Part shown: piece after piece, positions 26,734-35,840 of the stretch
How the letters are laid out: the number at the start of each line of letters is the position of its first letter
Position numbering within the stretch: position 1 is the first letter of the stretch
Assembly (NCBI RefSeq): GCF_001613345.1
Contig: NZ_BDCE01000019.1
Coordinates: 62,001 to 126,000 of the forward strand
Length of the DNA: 64,000 nucleotides
Direction: 5' to 3'
Source: Nocardia uniformis NBRC 13702
GTDB taxonomy: Bacteria > Actinomycetota > Actinomycetes > Mycobacteriales > Mycobacteriaceae
Notes under the pieces: model-generated
Database searches by the model: none
Told to the model about the DNA's origin: nothing
What the model saw: the letters and a program-made list of their open reading frames with translations, nothing else
Position numbers and translations under genes: made by a program

Positions 26734-28254
26734 CTACTCGGCCGTTTCGGCGGCTTTCCCGGCCTTGCCCAGCAATGAGTGGCGGCGGCCGTAGAGGAAG
26801 TAGATGGCGATACCGACGGCCATCCAGACCACGAATCGCAGCCAGGTCTCGACCGACAGGTTGAACATCAACCAGGCGCAGGCCAGCACCGACAGGATCG
26901 GCAGCAGCGGCACCAGCGGCACCCGGAAGCCGCGCGGCAGATCGGGGCGGGTGCGGCGCAGCACGATCACGCCCAGCGATACCAGCACGAAGGCGAACAG
27001 CGTACCGATATTGACCATTTCCTCGAGCGTGCCGAAGTCCACGAATCCGGCCAGCACGGCACAGACGACGCCGACGATGGCGGTCAGTCGCACCGGGGTG
27101 CCCTGAGCACCGGTGTGGGCGAGCTTGCGCGGCATCAGACCGTCACGGGCCATGGCGAACAGCACGCGGGTCTGCCCCAGGTACATGACCATGACGACGG
27201 TGGTGAGTCCGGCGAGCGCACCGATGGAGATGAGGTTCTTGGCCCAGTCGACGCCGTGCGCCGCGAATGCGGTGGCGAGGGTGCTGTTCCCCTGGAGTTC
27301 GGTGTAGGGCACCATGCCGGTCAGCACCAGCGATACCGCCACGTACAGCACGGTGACAATGGCCAGCGAGCCCAGGATTCCGCGCGGCACATTGCGCTGC
27401 GGGTCCTTGGTCTCCTCGGCGGCGGTGGCGACCACGTCGAAACCGATGAAGGCGAAGAACACAATGCTGGCCGCGGCGAGCAGGCCGTACCAGCCGAAGG
27501 TGCTGTGGCCCGCGCCGGTGACGAAGGAGAACAGCGACTGGTGCAGGCCCTCCCCGCCGGTTTCGCCCGGCTGCGACTCCGGGATGTAGGGGGCGAGGTT
27601 GTCCTTGTCGAAGTACATGAGGCCCACCACGATCACGAGCGCGATGATCGCGAGCTTGATGGCGACTGCCACCGCGGATACCCGCGAGGACAGCTTGGTG
27701 CCACGCGCCAGCAGCAGCCCGAGGACGGTGATGAGCAGGACCGCGCCCCAGTCGAAGGAGATCGAGCCGAAGTGCATGATCGGCTCACGCCCACCCATGA
27801 CCACGCCCAGGTACTGCGACCAGCCCTTGGCAACCACGGCGGCGGCGAGCGCGAATTCGAGAATGAGGTCCCAGCCGATAATCCAGGCGGCGAGTTCACC
27901 GAAGGTGGCGTAGGAGAAGGTGTACGCGCTGCCCGCGACCGGGAGCGTCGAGGCGAATTCCGCGTAGCAGAGCGCGGCCAGACCGCAGGCGATGGCGGCG
28001 AGGACGAAGGCCAGCGAGACCGAGGGTCCGGCGAGATTGCCCGCGGTGCGCGCGGTGAGTGTGAAGATACCGGCGCCGACGACGACCGCGACACCGAAGA
28101 TGGTGAGATCCGCGGCGGTCAGTTCTTTGCGGAGTTTGGCATCGGGTTCATCGGTGTCGCGAATGGATTGCTCGACCGTTTTGGTGCGGAACAGGCCGCT
28201 TCTGCGACCCGACTCCGGACCGGTCGCATGCCGGTCGGGGCCCGATATCGCCAT
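26734..28254 (-). CDS. APC-family amino-acid permease
   Basis: 506 residues from the ATG at 28254 (AGGAGACAAC upstream). About 12-14 membrane helices. FGVAVVVGAGIFTLTARTAGNLAGPSV (helix 1 glycine-rich substrate motif), CYAEFASTLPVAGSAYTFSY and IIGWDLILEFALAAA match the cationic amino-acid transporter (CAT/YfnA-like) branch. The soluble N-terminus of about 55 residues is hydrophilic. Substrate probably a cationic or neutral amino acid. Monocistronic. Confidence 0.88.
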   Translation of the reverse strand: MAISGPDRHATGPESGRRSGLFRTKTVEQSIRDTDEPDAKLRKELTAADLTIFGVAVVVGAGIFTLTARTAGNLAGPSVSLAFVLAAIACGLAALCYAEFASTLPVAGSAYTFSYATFGELAAWIIGWDLILEFALAAAVVAKGWSQYLGVVMGGREPIMHFGSISFDWGAVLLITVLGLLLARGTKLSSRVSAVAVAIKLAIIALVIVVGLMYFDKDNLAPYIPESQPGETGGEGLHQSLFSFVTGAGHSTFGWYGLLAAASIVFFAFIGFDVVATAAEETKDPQRNVPRGILGSLAIVTVLYVAVSLVLTGMVPYTELQGNSTLATAFAAHGVDWAKNLISIGALAGLTTVVMVMYLGQTRVLFAMARDGLMPRKLAHTGAQGTPVRLTAIVGVVCAVLAGFVDFGTLEEMVNIGTLFAFVLVSLGVIVLRRTRPDLPRGFRVPLVPLLPILSVLACAWLMFNLSVETWLRFVVWMAVGIAIYFLYGRRHSLLGKAGKAAETAE

Positions 28255-28480
28255 GTTGTCTCCTATGTCTGGCTTCTCGGCAACAATGCAGTTCGGCGCC
28301 GGACGGGTGACCGCCCAGCGCCATAGTTGTTCGCCTACATTGCGACCAGCGGGCACAACCGCCGGTCATGCCCCGATGGCCAGATCCGGTCTCAGCGTGA
28401 GACAAGAGTTGTCGGCGTCACAGGAAACCGTATCACTGGTACGTACCAGCTGGTCCAGCAACCGCCGAGTCAACTCGCTC

Positions 28481-28586
28481 TCGTCATTCCGGCACGCGCT
28501 TGGCCGGAATCCACACCTGTCGTGGGTGGTGGATCCCGGCCAAAAGCACGCCGGGATGACGGACTCGGAGCACGCCGGGGTGACGA
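28481..28586. repeat. Dispersed inverted-repeat element, copy 8 (full plus partial third arm)
   Basis: First arm CGTCATTCCGGCACGCGC...GGCCGGAATCCAC, a short spacer, the opposite arm GTGGATCCCGGCC/AAAAGCACGCCGGGATGAC, then an additional half arm GCACGCCGGGGTGACGAG at 28568-28585. It lies in the 355-base gap before the alcohol dehydrogenase stop; nothing else is visible there. Confidence 0.88.
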
Positions 28587-28609
28587 GTTCGGGAAATGAC
28601 GAGGTTCGG

Positions 28610-29650
28610 TCAGGGCACCAACACCGCGCGGCCGCGGATCTGGCCCTTGTCCAACCGTTGAAGTGCTTCCGGTCCATCGCCGAGGTCGAAGCGCTCGACC
28701 TCCATATGCAGCTTGCCCGCCTGCGCCAGGGCGACGCAGTCGAAGAGGTCGCGACGGGTGCCGCCCAGGGACTTTCGCACCGAGGCACCCCATGGCCAAC
28801 CCGGTCCACCGGCCGGTCCGGCGGTGATTTCCGGTGCGCCGCCGCCGATTCCGACCATTCGATACGCACCATTGGGAGCGACGGACTCGACAGCGAGCTT
28901 GGCGGTGGCGTCCAGGCCGACGAAATCGAAGACCGCGTCCGCGCCGCGACCGCCGGTCATATCCAGAATCTGTTGGGCGGCAGTGTTATCGGAGAGAATG
29001 CCGACATCCGCGCCGCAGTCGGCGGCTAGGTCCAGTTTCTCCTGGGCCACATCCACGGCTATTACCCGGACGCCGCTGATGGCATGCAGTATCTGCAACG
29101 CCACATGGCCGAGACCGCCGATACCTATGGCCACGGCAGTCCCGCCGGGACGCAATTGCTCCTTCGCGCCTCGAATGGCGTGGTAGGCGGTGAGAGCGGC
29201 ATCGGCGACGGGTGCGGCCTGCAGGAAGTCCAGATCGCCGATCGGCACGAACGAAGTCGCCGGAATACGAACGTATTCCGCCATTCCACCCTCGATGGTC
29301 AAGCCCGGAGTGGTCGGCATCGCGGTGCGCCCGGCGGCGATGCACACATTCTCATTGCCGCTCACGCACTCTCGGCAGACACCGCAGGTCCAGAACAGGT
29401 ACACCACACCCCGTTCCCCGATTTCGCGACCGGTGACATCCGCGCCGACGGCCTCGATGGTGCCCGCGACTTCATGGCCGAGGGTGAGCGGATCCTCGCG
29501 CAGCCGGACCGGGAAGTTCACCAGGGTCAGGTCGGAATGGCAGACGCCCGCCGCGCCGACGCGGATCAGTAGATCGCCGCGACCGATATCGGGAACGGGG
29601 ATATCGCGGACCTCCACGGTTTCGGGGCCGGTCCACTGGAGTGCTCGCAT
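28610..29650 (-). CDS. Zinc-dependent alcohol dehydrogenase
   Basis: 346 residues from the ATG at 29650 (GAAGGAA upstream). Medium-chain dehydrogenase: GVCHSDL (catalytic Zn Cys), LGHEVAG (His/Glu), structural zinc cysteines in CGVCRECVSGNENVC, and the nucleotide-binding GIGGLGHVALQ followed by VIAVDV (the Asp indicates NAD). It oxidises an alcohol to an aldehyde or ketone. It is divergent from the Baeyer-Villiger-type monooxygenase gene, which could use its ketone product. An inverted repeat about 50 bases upstream may be an operator. Confidence 0.9.
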   Translation of the reverse strand: MRALQWTGPETVEVRDIPVPDIGRGDLLIRVGAAGVCHSDLTLVNFPVRLREDPLTLGHEVAGTIEAVGADVTGREIGERGVVYLFWTCGVCRECVSGNENVCIAAGRTAMPTTPGLTIEGGMAEYVRIPATSFVPIGDLDFLQAAPVADAALTAYHAIRGAKEQLRPGGTAVAIGIGGLGHVALQILHAISGVRVIAVDVAQEKLDLAADCGADVGILSDNTAAQQILDMTGGRGADAVFDFVGLDATAKLAVESVAPNGAYRMVGIGGGAPEITAGPAGGPGWPWGASVRKSLGGTRRDLFDCVALAQAGKLHMEVERFDLGDGPEALQRLDKGQIRGRAVLVP

Positions 29651-29699
29651 GAGAAATTCCTTCGGGGTTCGCAGCGTGATCTGGCGCACACCGTAACAC

Positions 29700-29722
29700 T
29701 CGCTATACACTGCGTCTAGCGA
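29700..29722. promoter_or_regulatory. Inverted repeat upstream of the alcohol dehydrogenase
   Basis: TCGCTA, an 11-base spacer, then TAGCGA, in the 167-base divergent region between the dehydrogenase and the monooxygenase. Size and symmetry fit a TetR-type operator. Confidence 0.35.
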
Positions 29723-29792
29723 ATGACTCAATGTCCAGCGAAGGATGTTTCCGTGCCGAAATCCAATGCCACACCGGCCATTGCTCAAAATG

Positions 29793-29804
29793 AGACTCGA
29801 GTCT
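29793..29804. promoter_or_regulatory. Palindrome before the monooxygenase start
   Basis: A perfect 12-bp palindrome AGACTCGAGTCT ending 13 bases before the ATG of the monooxygenase. Possible operator or chance; no protein can be assigned. Confidence 0.3.
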
Positions 29805-29817
29805 AGGCTGCCGTCCC

Positions 29818-31317
29818 ATGACTGTTGCGGGTGCGTGTCGCCGCCAACCGAGAATCGCCATCGTGGGTGCCGGGATATCCGGAATCGCCGCGGCCGTCGC
29901 GCTGCGGCGGGCCGGATTCGGCGACTTCACCATCTTCGAGAAGGGGCCCGACTTCGGCGGCACCTGGCGCGACAACACCTATCCCGGCCTGGTGTGCGAT
30001 GTGCCGTCGCGCTACTACCAATTCACCTTCGCCATGAATCCCGAATGGTCGCAGCTATATTCGACCGGTTCGGAGATCAAGGAGTACCTCTGCCGGACGG
30101 CACGCACACATGGGCTCGATCGCCGCACCGAATTCCGGACCGAGGTGGTCGGCGCGGAATTCTCCGGTGCCGACTGGCGGGTCACCACCGCACGCGGGGA
30201 GGTCGAGCGCTTCGACTTCGTGCTCTGCGCAACGGGATTCCTGCACCATCCGAAGAAGCCGGATATCCCCGGACTCGAGGAGTTCGCGGGGCCGGTCATC
30301 CATTCGGCGCGCTGGGACCCCGCCATTGATCTGACCGACATGCGGGTCGGGGTCATCGGCACCGGGTCCACGGGGACGCAACTGGTGGGCGCACTGGCCG
30401 GGCAGGTGCCGAAGGTGAGCATGTTCCAGCGGACGCCACAGTGGATTCTGCCGACCATCAATCGCGCCTACTCACCGCTGGCCAAGGCGCTGTACCGGCG
30501 GCTACCGGTGCTGGGCAAGGTGGCATACGGCTGCAATCGGGCTACCTTCGCGGCCTTTTCGCAGGGCCTCGTCCATCCGGGGTTGATACGCAGGGTTATT
30601 CAGTGGGTGGTGGAGCGGAATCTGCGGTCGGTGCGCGATCCGGAATTGCGACGCAAGCTGACTCCCGACTATCAGGCCATGTGCAAACGCCTGGTGGTAT
30701 CCGACCGCTTCTACCAGGTGGTGCAGCGGCCGGACGTGGAGTTGGTGACCAGTGGCATCGAGCAGGTCCAGCCGCGCGGTGTGATCACCGCCGACGGTCG
30801 CCGCCACGATCTCGATATTCTGGTGCTGGCAACGGGATTCGACTCCCATGCCTATATGCGTCCCATGGCGATTACCGGTACCGATGGCCGCACCCTCGAT
30901 CAGGCCTGGGCGGAGGGCCCGCGCGCCTTCGAGGGCGTAATGATGCCGGACTTCCCGAATCTGTTCATGCTCGTCGGCCCGCACAGTCCCTTCGCCAACC
31001 ATCCGCTCACGGCGGTCGCCGAGGCGCAGTCCCATCGCATCGTGCGCTGGTTGAAGCGCTGGCAGGCCGGTGAATTCGACTCCGTCGCACCGACCCGGGC
31101 GGCCACCGACCGCTACAACGCGCGCCTGCGGGCCGCCGCCCCGGGCACCATTTGGACCACCGGCTGCCAGAGCTGGTATCTGGGCAAGGACGGACTACCC
31201 GAATTGTGGCCGTGGAACCCGGGCGCGTACGAGAAACTCATACGGCGCGCACCGGATCCCGCCGACTACACCGTGTCCCCCGCACAATCGGCCTTCCGGG
31301 CCGCGAGCGGGAAGTGA
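29818..31317 (+). CDS. Flavin-containing, Baeyer-Villiger-type monooxygenase
   Basis: 499 residues. Two Rossmann motifs (IVGAGISGIAAAVALRRAG for FAD; GVIGTGSTGTQLVGAL for NADPH) bracket the Baeyer-Villiger fingerprint FAGPVIHSARWD (F-x-G-x3-H-x3-W). GGTWRDNTYPGLVCDVPSRYYQFTF is the family N-terminal motif. It inserts oxygen next to a carbonyl to give an ester or lactone. An HSL-type esterase gene follows by seven bases in the same operon, and alcohol dehydrogenase, SDR and P450 genes are near, a classical ketone-degradation set. The substrate (steroid, terpene or long-chain ketone) is not readable. Confidence 0.92.
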   Translation: MTVAGACRRQPRIAIVGAGISGIAAAVALRRAGFGDFTIFEKGPDFGGTWRDNTYPGLVCDVPSRYYQFTFAMNPEWSQLYSTGSEIKEYLCRTARTHGLDRRTEFRTEVVGAEFSGADWRVTTARGEVERFDFVLCATGFLHHPKKPDIPGLEEFAGPVIHSARWDPAIDLTDMRVGVIGTGSTGTQLVGALAGQVPKVSMFQRTPQWILPTINRAYSPLAKALYRRLPVLGKVAYGCNRATFAAFSQGLVHPGLIRRVIQWVVERNLRSVRDPELRRKLTPDYQAMCKRLVVSDRFYQVVQRPDVELVTSGIEQVQPRGVITADGRRHDLDILVLATGFDSHAYMRPMAITGTDGRTLDQAWAEGPRAFEGVMMPDFPNLFMLVGPHSPFANHPLTAVAEAQSHRIVRWLKRWQAGEFDSVAPTRAATDRYNARLRAAAPGTIWTTGCQSWYLGKDGLPELWPWNPGAYEKLIRRAPDPADYTVSPAQSAFRAASGK

Positions 31318-31324
31318 GTTCGCC

Positions 31325-32242
31325 GTGCTGATTTCATTGATGCGCCTGGGATCTCGACTGGTGGGAGCGTGGTGGTTCGGCCCCGCCCCGGATTGGCCGC
31401 GAGTCCGGGCGCGGGTGGTGGCGGGCACCCGGTCCGCGCGTGCGCCACACGGGGTTTCGGCCACCACCGGTGAATTGGGCGGGGTGCCAACCGAAGTCCT
31501 CACCGCGGCCGACGCCCCGGCAGATACGGCGGTCCTGTATCTGCACGGCAGCGGTTTCGTCATCGGCGCACCGCGCATGGTGCGGCCACTCACCGGCGCT
31601 CTGGCCGCGGCCATGAATACCACCGTGTACGCACTCGACTACCGGCTCGCTCCGGAGCACCCGCATCCTGCCGCCATCGACGACACCCTGGCCGCCTACC
31701 TGGCGCTATTGGAGCGCGGCATCCGTCCCGATCACATTGCGGTGGTGGGCGATTCGGCCGGTGGCACGCTATCGCTGGATCTGGCCCTGCGGCTACGCGA
31801 CGAACAGCTACCCCTGCCGGCGGTGCTGGGACTGATCTGCCCGGTGCTCGACCTGTCGACAGATTCGCTGGCCTTCACCTGCGACGGCCGTCGCGAACCC
31901 CTGCTCACCGCCGCCCGCATGCACCAGTTCTTCGACGCCTACCTCCCCGATGTCCCGCAATCGCGCCGTCGCGAACTGTCCCCGCTCCATCGCGATATCA
32001 CCGGGCTGCCGCCGATCGTGCTGCATTCGGGTGCCGACGACATTCTGGCCGGAGACGCTCGCCGGTTCGCCGATCATGCGGCCGGACTCGGTGCGCCCCT
32101 GCGGCATCGGGAGTATCGCGGCCTGTGGCACGTCTTCCATGCCATGCCCATGAAACCGGCTCGCGCGGCCGTCGACGATCTGGCCGCCGCACTCGGATCA
32201 GCCCTGCGCGGCCCCCGCACCGATTACCGATCAGGGCAGTAG
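31325..32242 (+). CDS. Alpha/beta hydrolase, hormone-sensitive lipase (HSL) family esterase
   Basis: 305 residues from a GTG at 31325; an ATG at 31340 (MRLGSRLVGAWW) is also possible. YLHGSGFVIGA is the oxyanion motif (HGSG in place of the usual HGGG), VVGDSAGGTLS has the nucleophilic Ser, HSGADDIL the Asp and LWHVFHAMP the His. Seven bases after the monooxygenase stop, so probably translated from the same mRNA and a good candidate to hydrolyse its ester product. Its 3' end overlaps the convergent TetR gene by 12 bases. Confidence 0.88.
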   Translation: MLISLMRLGSRLVGAWWFGPAPDWPRVRARVVAGTRSARAPHGVSATTGELGGVPTEVLTAADAPADTAVLYLHGSGFVIGAPRMVRPLTGALAAAMNTTVYALDYRLAPEHPHPAAIDDTLAAYLALLERGIRPDHIAVVGDSAGGTLSLDLALRLRDEQLPLPAVLGLICPVLDLSTDSLAFTCDGRREPLLTAARMHQFFDAYLPDVPQSRRRELSPLHRDITGLPPIVLHSGADDILAGDARRFADHAAGLGAPLRHREYRGLWHVFHAMPMKPARAAVDDLAAALGSALRGPRTDYRSGQ

Positions 32243-32839
32243 TCGATGTGCGGCACCGGTCAGCATATCCCGCACCTGTTCGAGGGACTGGTGCAGCAGA
32301 CACTGGCCGGTCACCGCCCCGAGCACCAATTGCCCCAGCAGAGCGACGATTTCGGCGCGGTCCTCGGCGGTGACGGCCGTGCCGATGGTCTCTTCGAGCC
32401 GCCCCAGCACGAGCTCGTAGAGCACCCGGCGCTCCCGATCGGCGGTCGGGTCACCGGAGATGACGGCCGATACCACCGCCGAGGCGAGCGGCATCTCGTG
32501 GGCGGTGCGTTCGACGATTTCGGCCAGGAAGGCGGCCACCCGCTCGGCAGCACCGGCCGCGGATTCCGCCGCGACCGCCTCGGGTCGCCACACCGCGGCA
32601 TTCGCCTGCCGCGTCCACTCCGCCCCGACCGCGGTGAGCAACTGATCCTTACTACCGAAGTACCGGTACAGGGTGGCCCGCGCCACCTGCGAGCGATCGG
32701 CGACCGCGTGCATGGTCACCGCCGCATACCCACCCTCGGCCGCGAGTTCCCACGCCGCCACCAACAGCCGTTCGCGCCGTTGCCGCTGACTGTTCTTCAG
32801 CGTGTGCACGGTGGTGAAGGTGGCGGGTAACGAGGACAT
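32231..32839 (-). CDS. TetR regulator, KstR-like DNA-binding domain
   Basis: 202 residues from the ATG at 32839. The helix-turn-helix region QRQRRERLLVAAW...GGYAAVTMHAVADR...VARATLYRYFGSKDQLL is close to that of mycobacterial KstR (which I remember as QRERRKRILDAT...GGYEAVQMRAVADR...LYRYFPSKVHLL). KstR represses sterol and lipid catabolism. It is divergent from the SDR gene and surrounded by the oxidation cluster, so a local or KstR-like role is plausible. True KstR elsewhere in the genome cannot be excluded. Confidence 0.85.
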   Translation of the reverse strand: MSSLPATFTTVHTLKNSQRQRRERLLVAAWELAAEGGYAAVTMHAVADRSQVARATLYRYFGSKDQLLTAVGAEWTRQANAAVWRPEAVAAESAAGAAERVAAFLAEIVERTAHEMPLASAVVSAVISGDPTADRERRVLYELVLGRLEETIGTAVTAEDRAEIVALLGQLVLGAVTGQCLLHQSLEQVRDMLTGAAHRLLP

Positions 32840-32889
32840 GGGCACATTCTGTCGCACCCGCTCGATCCCATTGCTATCCAGGAGGACCC

Positions 32890-33660
32890 ATGCCCGAACT
32901 CGAACCCGCCCCCGCGACCGGTGTCATCGTCACCGGCGCCGCCTCCGGTATCGGCCTGGCCGTCGCGCACGCCCTGGCCGAGGTGGGGCGGCCGGTGGCG
33001 CTCTGGGATCTGGCGGGTGCGTCCGCCCGTGCTGCCGCCGCCGCGATCACCGACAACTACGGTGTCGCCGCGATGGGACTCGGTCTGGATGTCACCGATA
33101 CCGCTGCCGTCGAAGCCGCTGTCGACCCGACACGCTCGGCACTGGGGAGTATCGGCGGGCTGGTGCATGCCGCCGGAATCGTGCGCGCCGAACCGGTCGG
33201 CTATCTCGATGCCGAGAAATGGGATGCGGTACTCGATGTGAATCTCCGCGCGCACGCCCTGATCACGCAGGCCGTACTCACTGATCTACAGACCAATCCG
33301 GGGTCCGCGATCGTGGGCATCTCATCCATCGAGGCATTCATCGGGCAGGCGTTCATACCGGCCTACTGCTCCTCGAAGGCCGGGCTGCTCGGCCTGACCC
33401 GCGCCCTGGCCCACCAGCTGGGCGGCAGCGGCGTGCGGGTGAATGCCATCTGCCCCGGCTTCATCGACACCCCGATGATGCGTGGCAATGTGCCGGAGGA
33501 GGTGATCGCGCAGCAGGCCGCGCGTTCGGTCTTCGCGCGCCTCGGCGCGGCCGAAGAGGTGGCCCGCGCGGTGCGTTTCCTCATGAGCGATGAGGCGTCG
33601 TTCATTACCGGCACGCACCTGACCGTGGATGGCGGTGTCACCGCCACCGGTGGTCAGTAA
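32890..33660 (+). CDS. SDR-family oxidoreductase
   Basis: 256 residues, AGGAGG before the ATG. Classical short-chain dehydrogenase: VTGAASGIGLAVA (cofactor), LVHAAGI, catalytic ISS...AYCSSKAG (Ser, Tyr, Lys) and NAICPGFIDTPM. ALWDLAGA after strand 2 with Asp suggests NAD. It would interconvert an alcohol and a ketone, complementing the monooxygenase operon. It is divergent from the KstR-like regulator by 50 bases and stops four bases from the convergent chorismate mutase. Confidence 0.9.
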   Translation: MPELEPAPATGVIVTGAASGIGLAVAHALAEVGRPVALWDLAGASARAAAAAITDNYGVAAMGLGLDVTDTAAVEAAVDPTRSALGSIGGLVHAAGIVRAEPVGYLDAEKWDAVLDVNLRAHALITQAVLTDLQTNPGSAIVGISSIEAFIGQAFIPAYCSSKAGLLGLTRALAHQLGGSGVRVNAICPGFIDTPMMRGNVPEEVIAQQAARSVFARLGAAEEVARAVRFLMSDEASFITGTHLTVDGGVTATGGQ

Positions 33661-33664
33661 CCGG

Positions 33665-33958
33665 TCAGCCCTGGGCGAGTTCGGCGTGCTCATCGAGTTC
33701 GAGGTCGATGAACGCGCCGATCATGGCCCGCCACACGGCTTCCGCGACGTCGGGCGCGAGCCCGGCGACCGTCGCGCGTTCGCGCGCCAGCGTCACCACC
33801 TGCGCCACGCGGTCGGGAGCACGCACCGCCCGCTCGTCCTTCTTGAAGGTGGCCGCCGTATTGACGAGACCCTGGCGTTGCGCCAGCAGCCGAATCAATT
33901 CCCCGTCGAGAGCGTCGATACGGGCACGGACCTGGTCGAGCGATTGTGGAGCAGACAC
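33665..33958 (-). CDS. Chorismate mutase, AroQ class
   Basis: 97 residues, all-helical. SLDQVRARIDALDGELIRLLAQRQGLVNTAATFKKDE is the AroQ pattern with R-x2-ID-x-LD and L-x2-R; VRAPDRVAQVV follows, and EAVWRAMIGAFIDLE forms the last helix. It converts chorismate to prephenate; isochorismate-pyruvate lyase is a close alternative. No secretion signal. It is directly upstream of nothing metabolic related and its position in the oxidation cluster seems fortuitous. Confidence 0.85.
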   Translation of the reverse strand: MSAPQSLDQVRARIDALDGELIRLLAQRQGLVNTAATFKKDERAVRAPDRVAQVVTLARERATVAGLAPDVAEAVWRAMIGAFIDLELDEHAELAQG

Positions 33959-33982
33959 AACCGCCGACCCTAACCCACCGAA

Positions 33983-34570
33983 TCAGGCGAAGGCGCGGGT
34001 GATGACCGGTGCCACGAAATCCTCCAGCATGGCGCGTTCGTCGGCCTCGTCACGTCCGGGCGCGGCCAGGAACGACACGATTATGCGAGTCAGCCAGCGC
34101 GCCAGGCGGCTGCGCTCCTCGAGATCGGGCACGGCCGGGGCGAAGAGATCGCCGGCGATCGCCTCGATGACATCGGAATCCTGGCTGATCCGGCCGGCCG
34201 GACCGGATTCACCCGGACCGAACCAGGCGATCAGGATCGGGTCGGAACGGACCTCCCGAATCGCGGTCAGCATGGCCGTGACAATGAGTTCGGCCGGCTC
34301 GGAGATCCCGCTGACCCGCTCGTGCACCCGGGCGGCGATGCGGCGGGTTTCGCGGTGTACGAAGGCGATGTGCACCGCCTGCCGATTATCGAAGTACCGG
34401 TAGAGGGTGGCGCGGGAACAGCCCGCCGCCTTGGCGATATCGCCCATACCCACTCCGGCCGGGCCGCGCTCGGCGAACAGTTGCGCGGCCGCGTCCAGAA
34501 TGCGTTCGGCGGCCAGGTCGGCGCGCTGGTCGGACAACCAGTCGCGGCTCGTACCTTCTCCCTTTGCCAT
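33983..34570 (-). CDS. TetR-family regulator downstream of the P450
   Basis: 195 residues from the ATG at 34570. The helix-turn-helix is ERILDAAAQLFAERG...GMGDIAKAAGCSRATLYRYFDNRQAV. The C-terminal ligand domain has no recognisable signature. Its ATG lies ten bases after the P450 stop, so the two form an operon and the regulator may autoregulate and control the P450. Confidence 0.88.
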   Translation of the reverse strand: MAKGEGTSRDWLSDQRADLAAERILDAAAQLFAERGPAGVGMGDIAKAAGCSRATLYRYFDNRQAVHIAFVHRETRRIAARVHERVSGISEPAELIVTAMLTAIREVRSDPILIAWFGPGESGPAGRISQDSDVIEAIAGDLFAPAVPDLEERSRLARWLTRIIVSFLAAPGRDEADERAMLEDFVAPVITRAFA

Positions 34571-34580
34571 GAACCGCAGA

Positions 34581-35804
34581 TTACGCAGCGGCCCGGAACG
34601 GGACACTTACCGGCCACCGCACGTAGTTTCCGGCGGACCATTCGACGCCATCGAGGTCGACGGTGAAGTCCGGATAGCGCGACAGCAGTTCCTCGAGCGC
34701 GACCCGGGCCTGCATCCGGGCCGCCGCCGCACCGAGGCAGTGGTGGTGACCGTGGCTGAAGGTCATGATGCGTTTGGGGTTGCGGCGGATATCGAGTTCA
34801 CCTGCGGTGGGGCCGAATTCGCGCTCGTCGCGATTGGCGGAGCCGTAGAGGAGCAGCACCTTGCGTCCGGCGGGGATGGTGGTGTCGTGCAGTTCCACAT
34901 CGCGAGTGGTGGTGCGCGCCAACCCCTGTACCGGCGAGGTCACCCGGAGGAATTCCTCCACCGCCTCGGGGATGAGTTCCGGCTGCTCCGCCAGCTGCCG
35001 GCGCTGGTCGGGGTACTGGTGCAGTAGCTGTACCGCGCCACCGAGATTGCCTGTGGTGGTGTCGTTTCCACCGGTGATCATGGTGAAGGCGAAGCCCAGG
35101 ATGGCCAGCACACCCTCATTGTCGCCGTCCTCCCCCAGCCCCGAGGACAGCAGGTGCGAGATGGTGTCGTCGCCGGGTTCGGTGCGACGACGCGCGATGA
35201 GTTCGGCGAAGTAGCCGACCATTTCGCCTACCGCCGAGGGCAGTTCGCCACCGGCGGCAATCGTGGCCCCGTCCACCGCACCGCCCACGATGGCATGGGT
35301 CCACTCGTCGAATTTGCCCCGATCCGCTTCGGGCACACCGAGATAGTGCGCCACGACCATGGTCGGCAATGGCTTGAACAGCTCGGCGACAATATCCCCG
35401 CCCCCGGCCGCCCGCAGTTGTTCCAGGCGTTGCACCACGAAGGCCCGTACCGCCGGTTCCACCGCGTTGACTTGGCGCGGCGTGAATCCGCCTGCCACCC
35501 GGCGCCGGAAGTCGGTGTGTTCGGGCGGATCCATGAAGACGAACGGCCGGATCGGAATGGCCGTCCCGATATCCAGATAGTCCACGGTCAGGCCGGAGGC
35601 CGAGGAGTACGTCTCCGGATCCCGCGCAGCCGCATAGACATCCGCGTGCCGCGACAGCACGTAGAAGTCATCCGACTCCCGATCCACCGGGATGACCCGG
35701 TGCACCGGATCGTGGTCGCGCAGCGCCGCGTACAGCGGCCACGGGTTACGCCACATCTCCCCCGACATCAGCTCGAATCGAACTTCCTGAGACGCCTTTG
35801 AACT
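34581..35804 (-). CDS. Cytochrome P450
   Basis: 407 residues from the ATG at 35804 (MSSKASQEVRFELM). Soluble bacterial P450: the I-helix ITGGNDTTTGN (acid-Thr pair), the K-helix EEFLRVTSPVQGLAR, and the heme loop FSHGHHHCLGAAAA with the thiolate Cys. VFMDPPEHTDFRRRV and FTPRQV are the C-helix region. It hydroxylates an organic substrate with ferredoxin-supplied electrons; no ferredoxin gene is adjacent. A KstR-type box lies 37 bases before the start, linking it to sterol or lipid catabolism. It is not CYP125 by sequence. Confidence 0.92.
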   Translation of the reverse strand, partial: SSKASQEVRFELMSGEMWRNPWPLYAALRDHDPVHRVIPVDRESDDFYVLSRHADVYAAARDPETYSSASGLTVDYLDIGTAIPIRPFVFMDPPEHTDFRRRVAGGFTPRQVNAVEPAVRAFVVQRLEQLRAAGGGDIVAELFKPLPTMVVAHYLGVPEADRGKFDEWTHAIVGGAVDGATIAAGGELPSAVGEMVGYFAELIARRRTEPGDDTISHLLSSGLGEDGDNEGVLAILGFAFTMITGGNDTTTGNLGGAVQLLHQYPDQRRQLAEQPELIPEAVEEFLRVTSPVQGLARTTTRDVELHDTTIPAGRKVLLLYGSANRDEREFGPTAGELDIRRNPKRIMTFSHGHHHCLGAAAARMQARVALEELLSRYPDFTVDLDGVEWSAGNYVRWPVSVPFRAAA

Positions 35805-35840
35805 CATGAATCGACGGTAAGACAAATAATGCGATATGTC

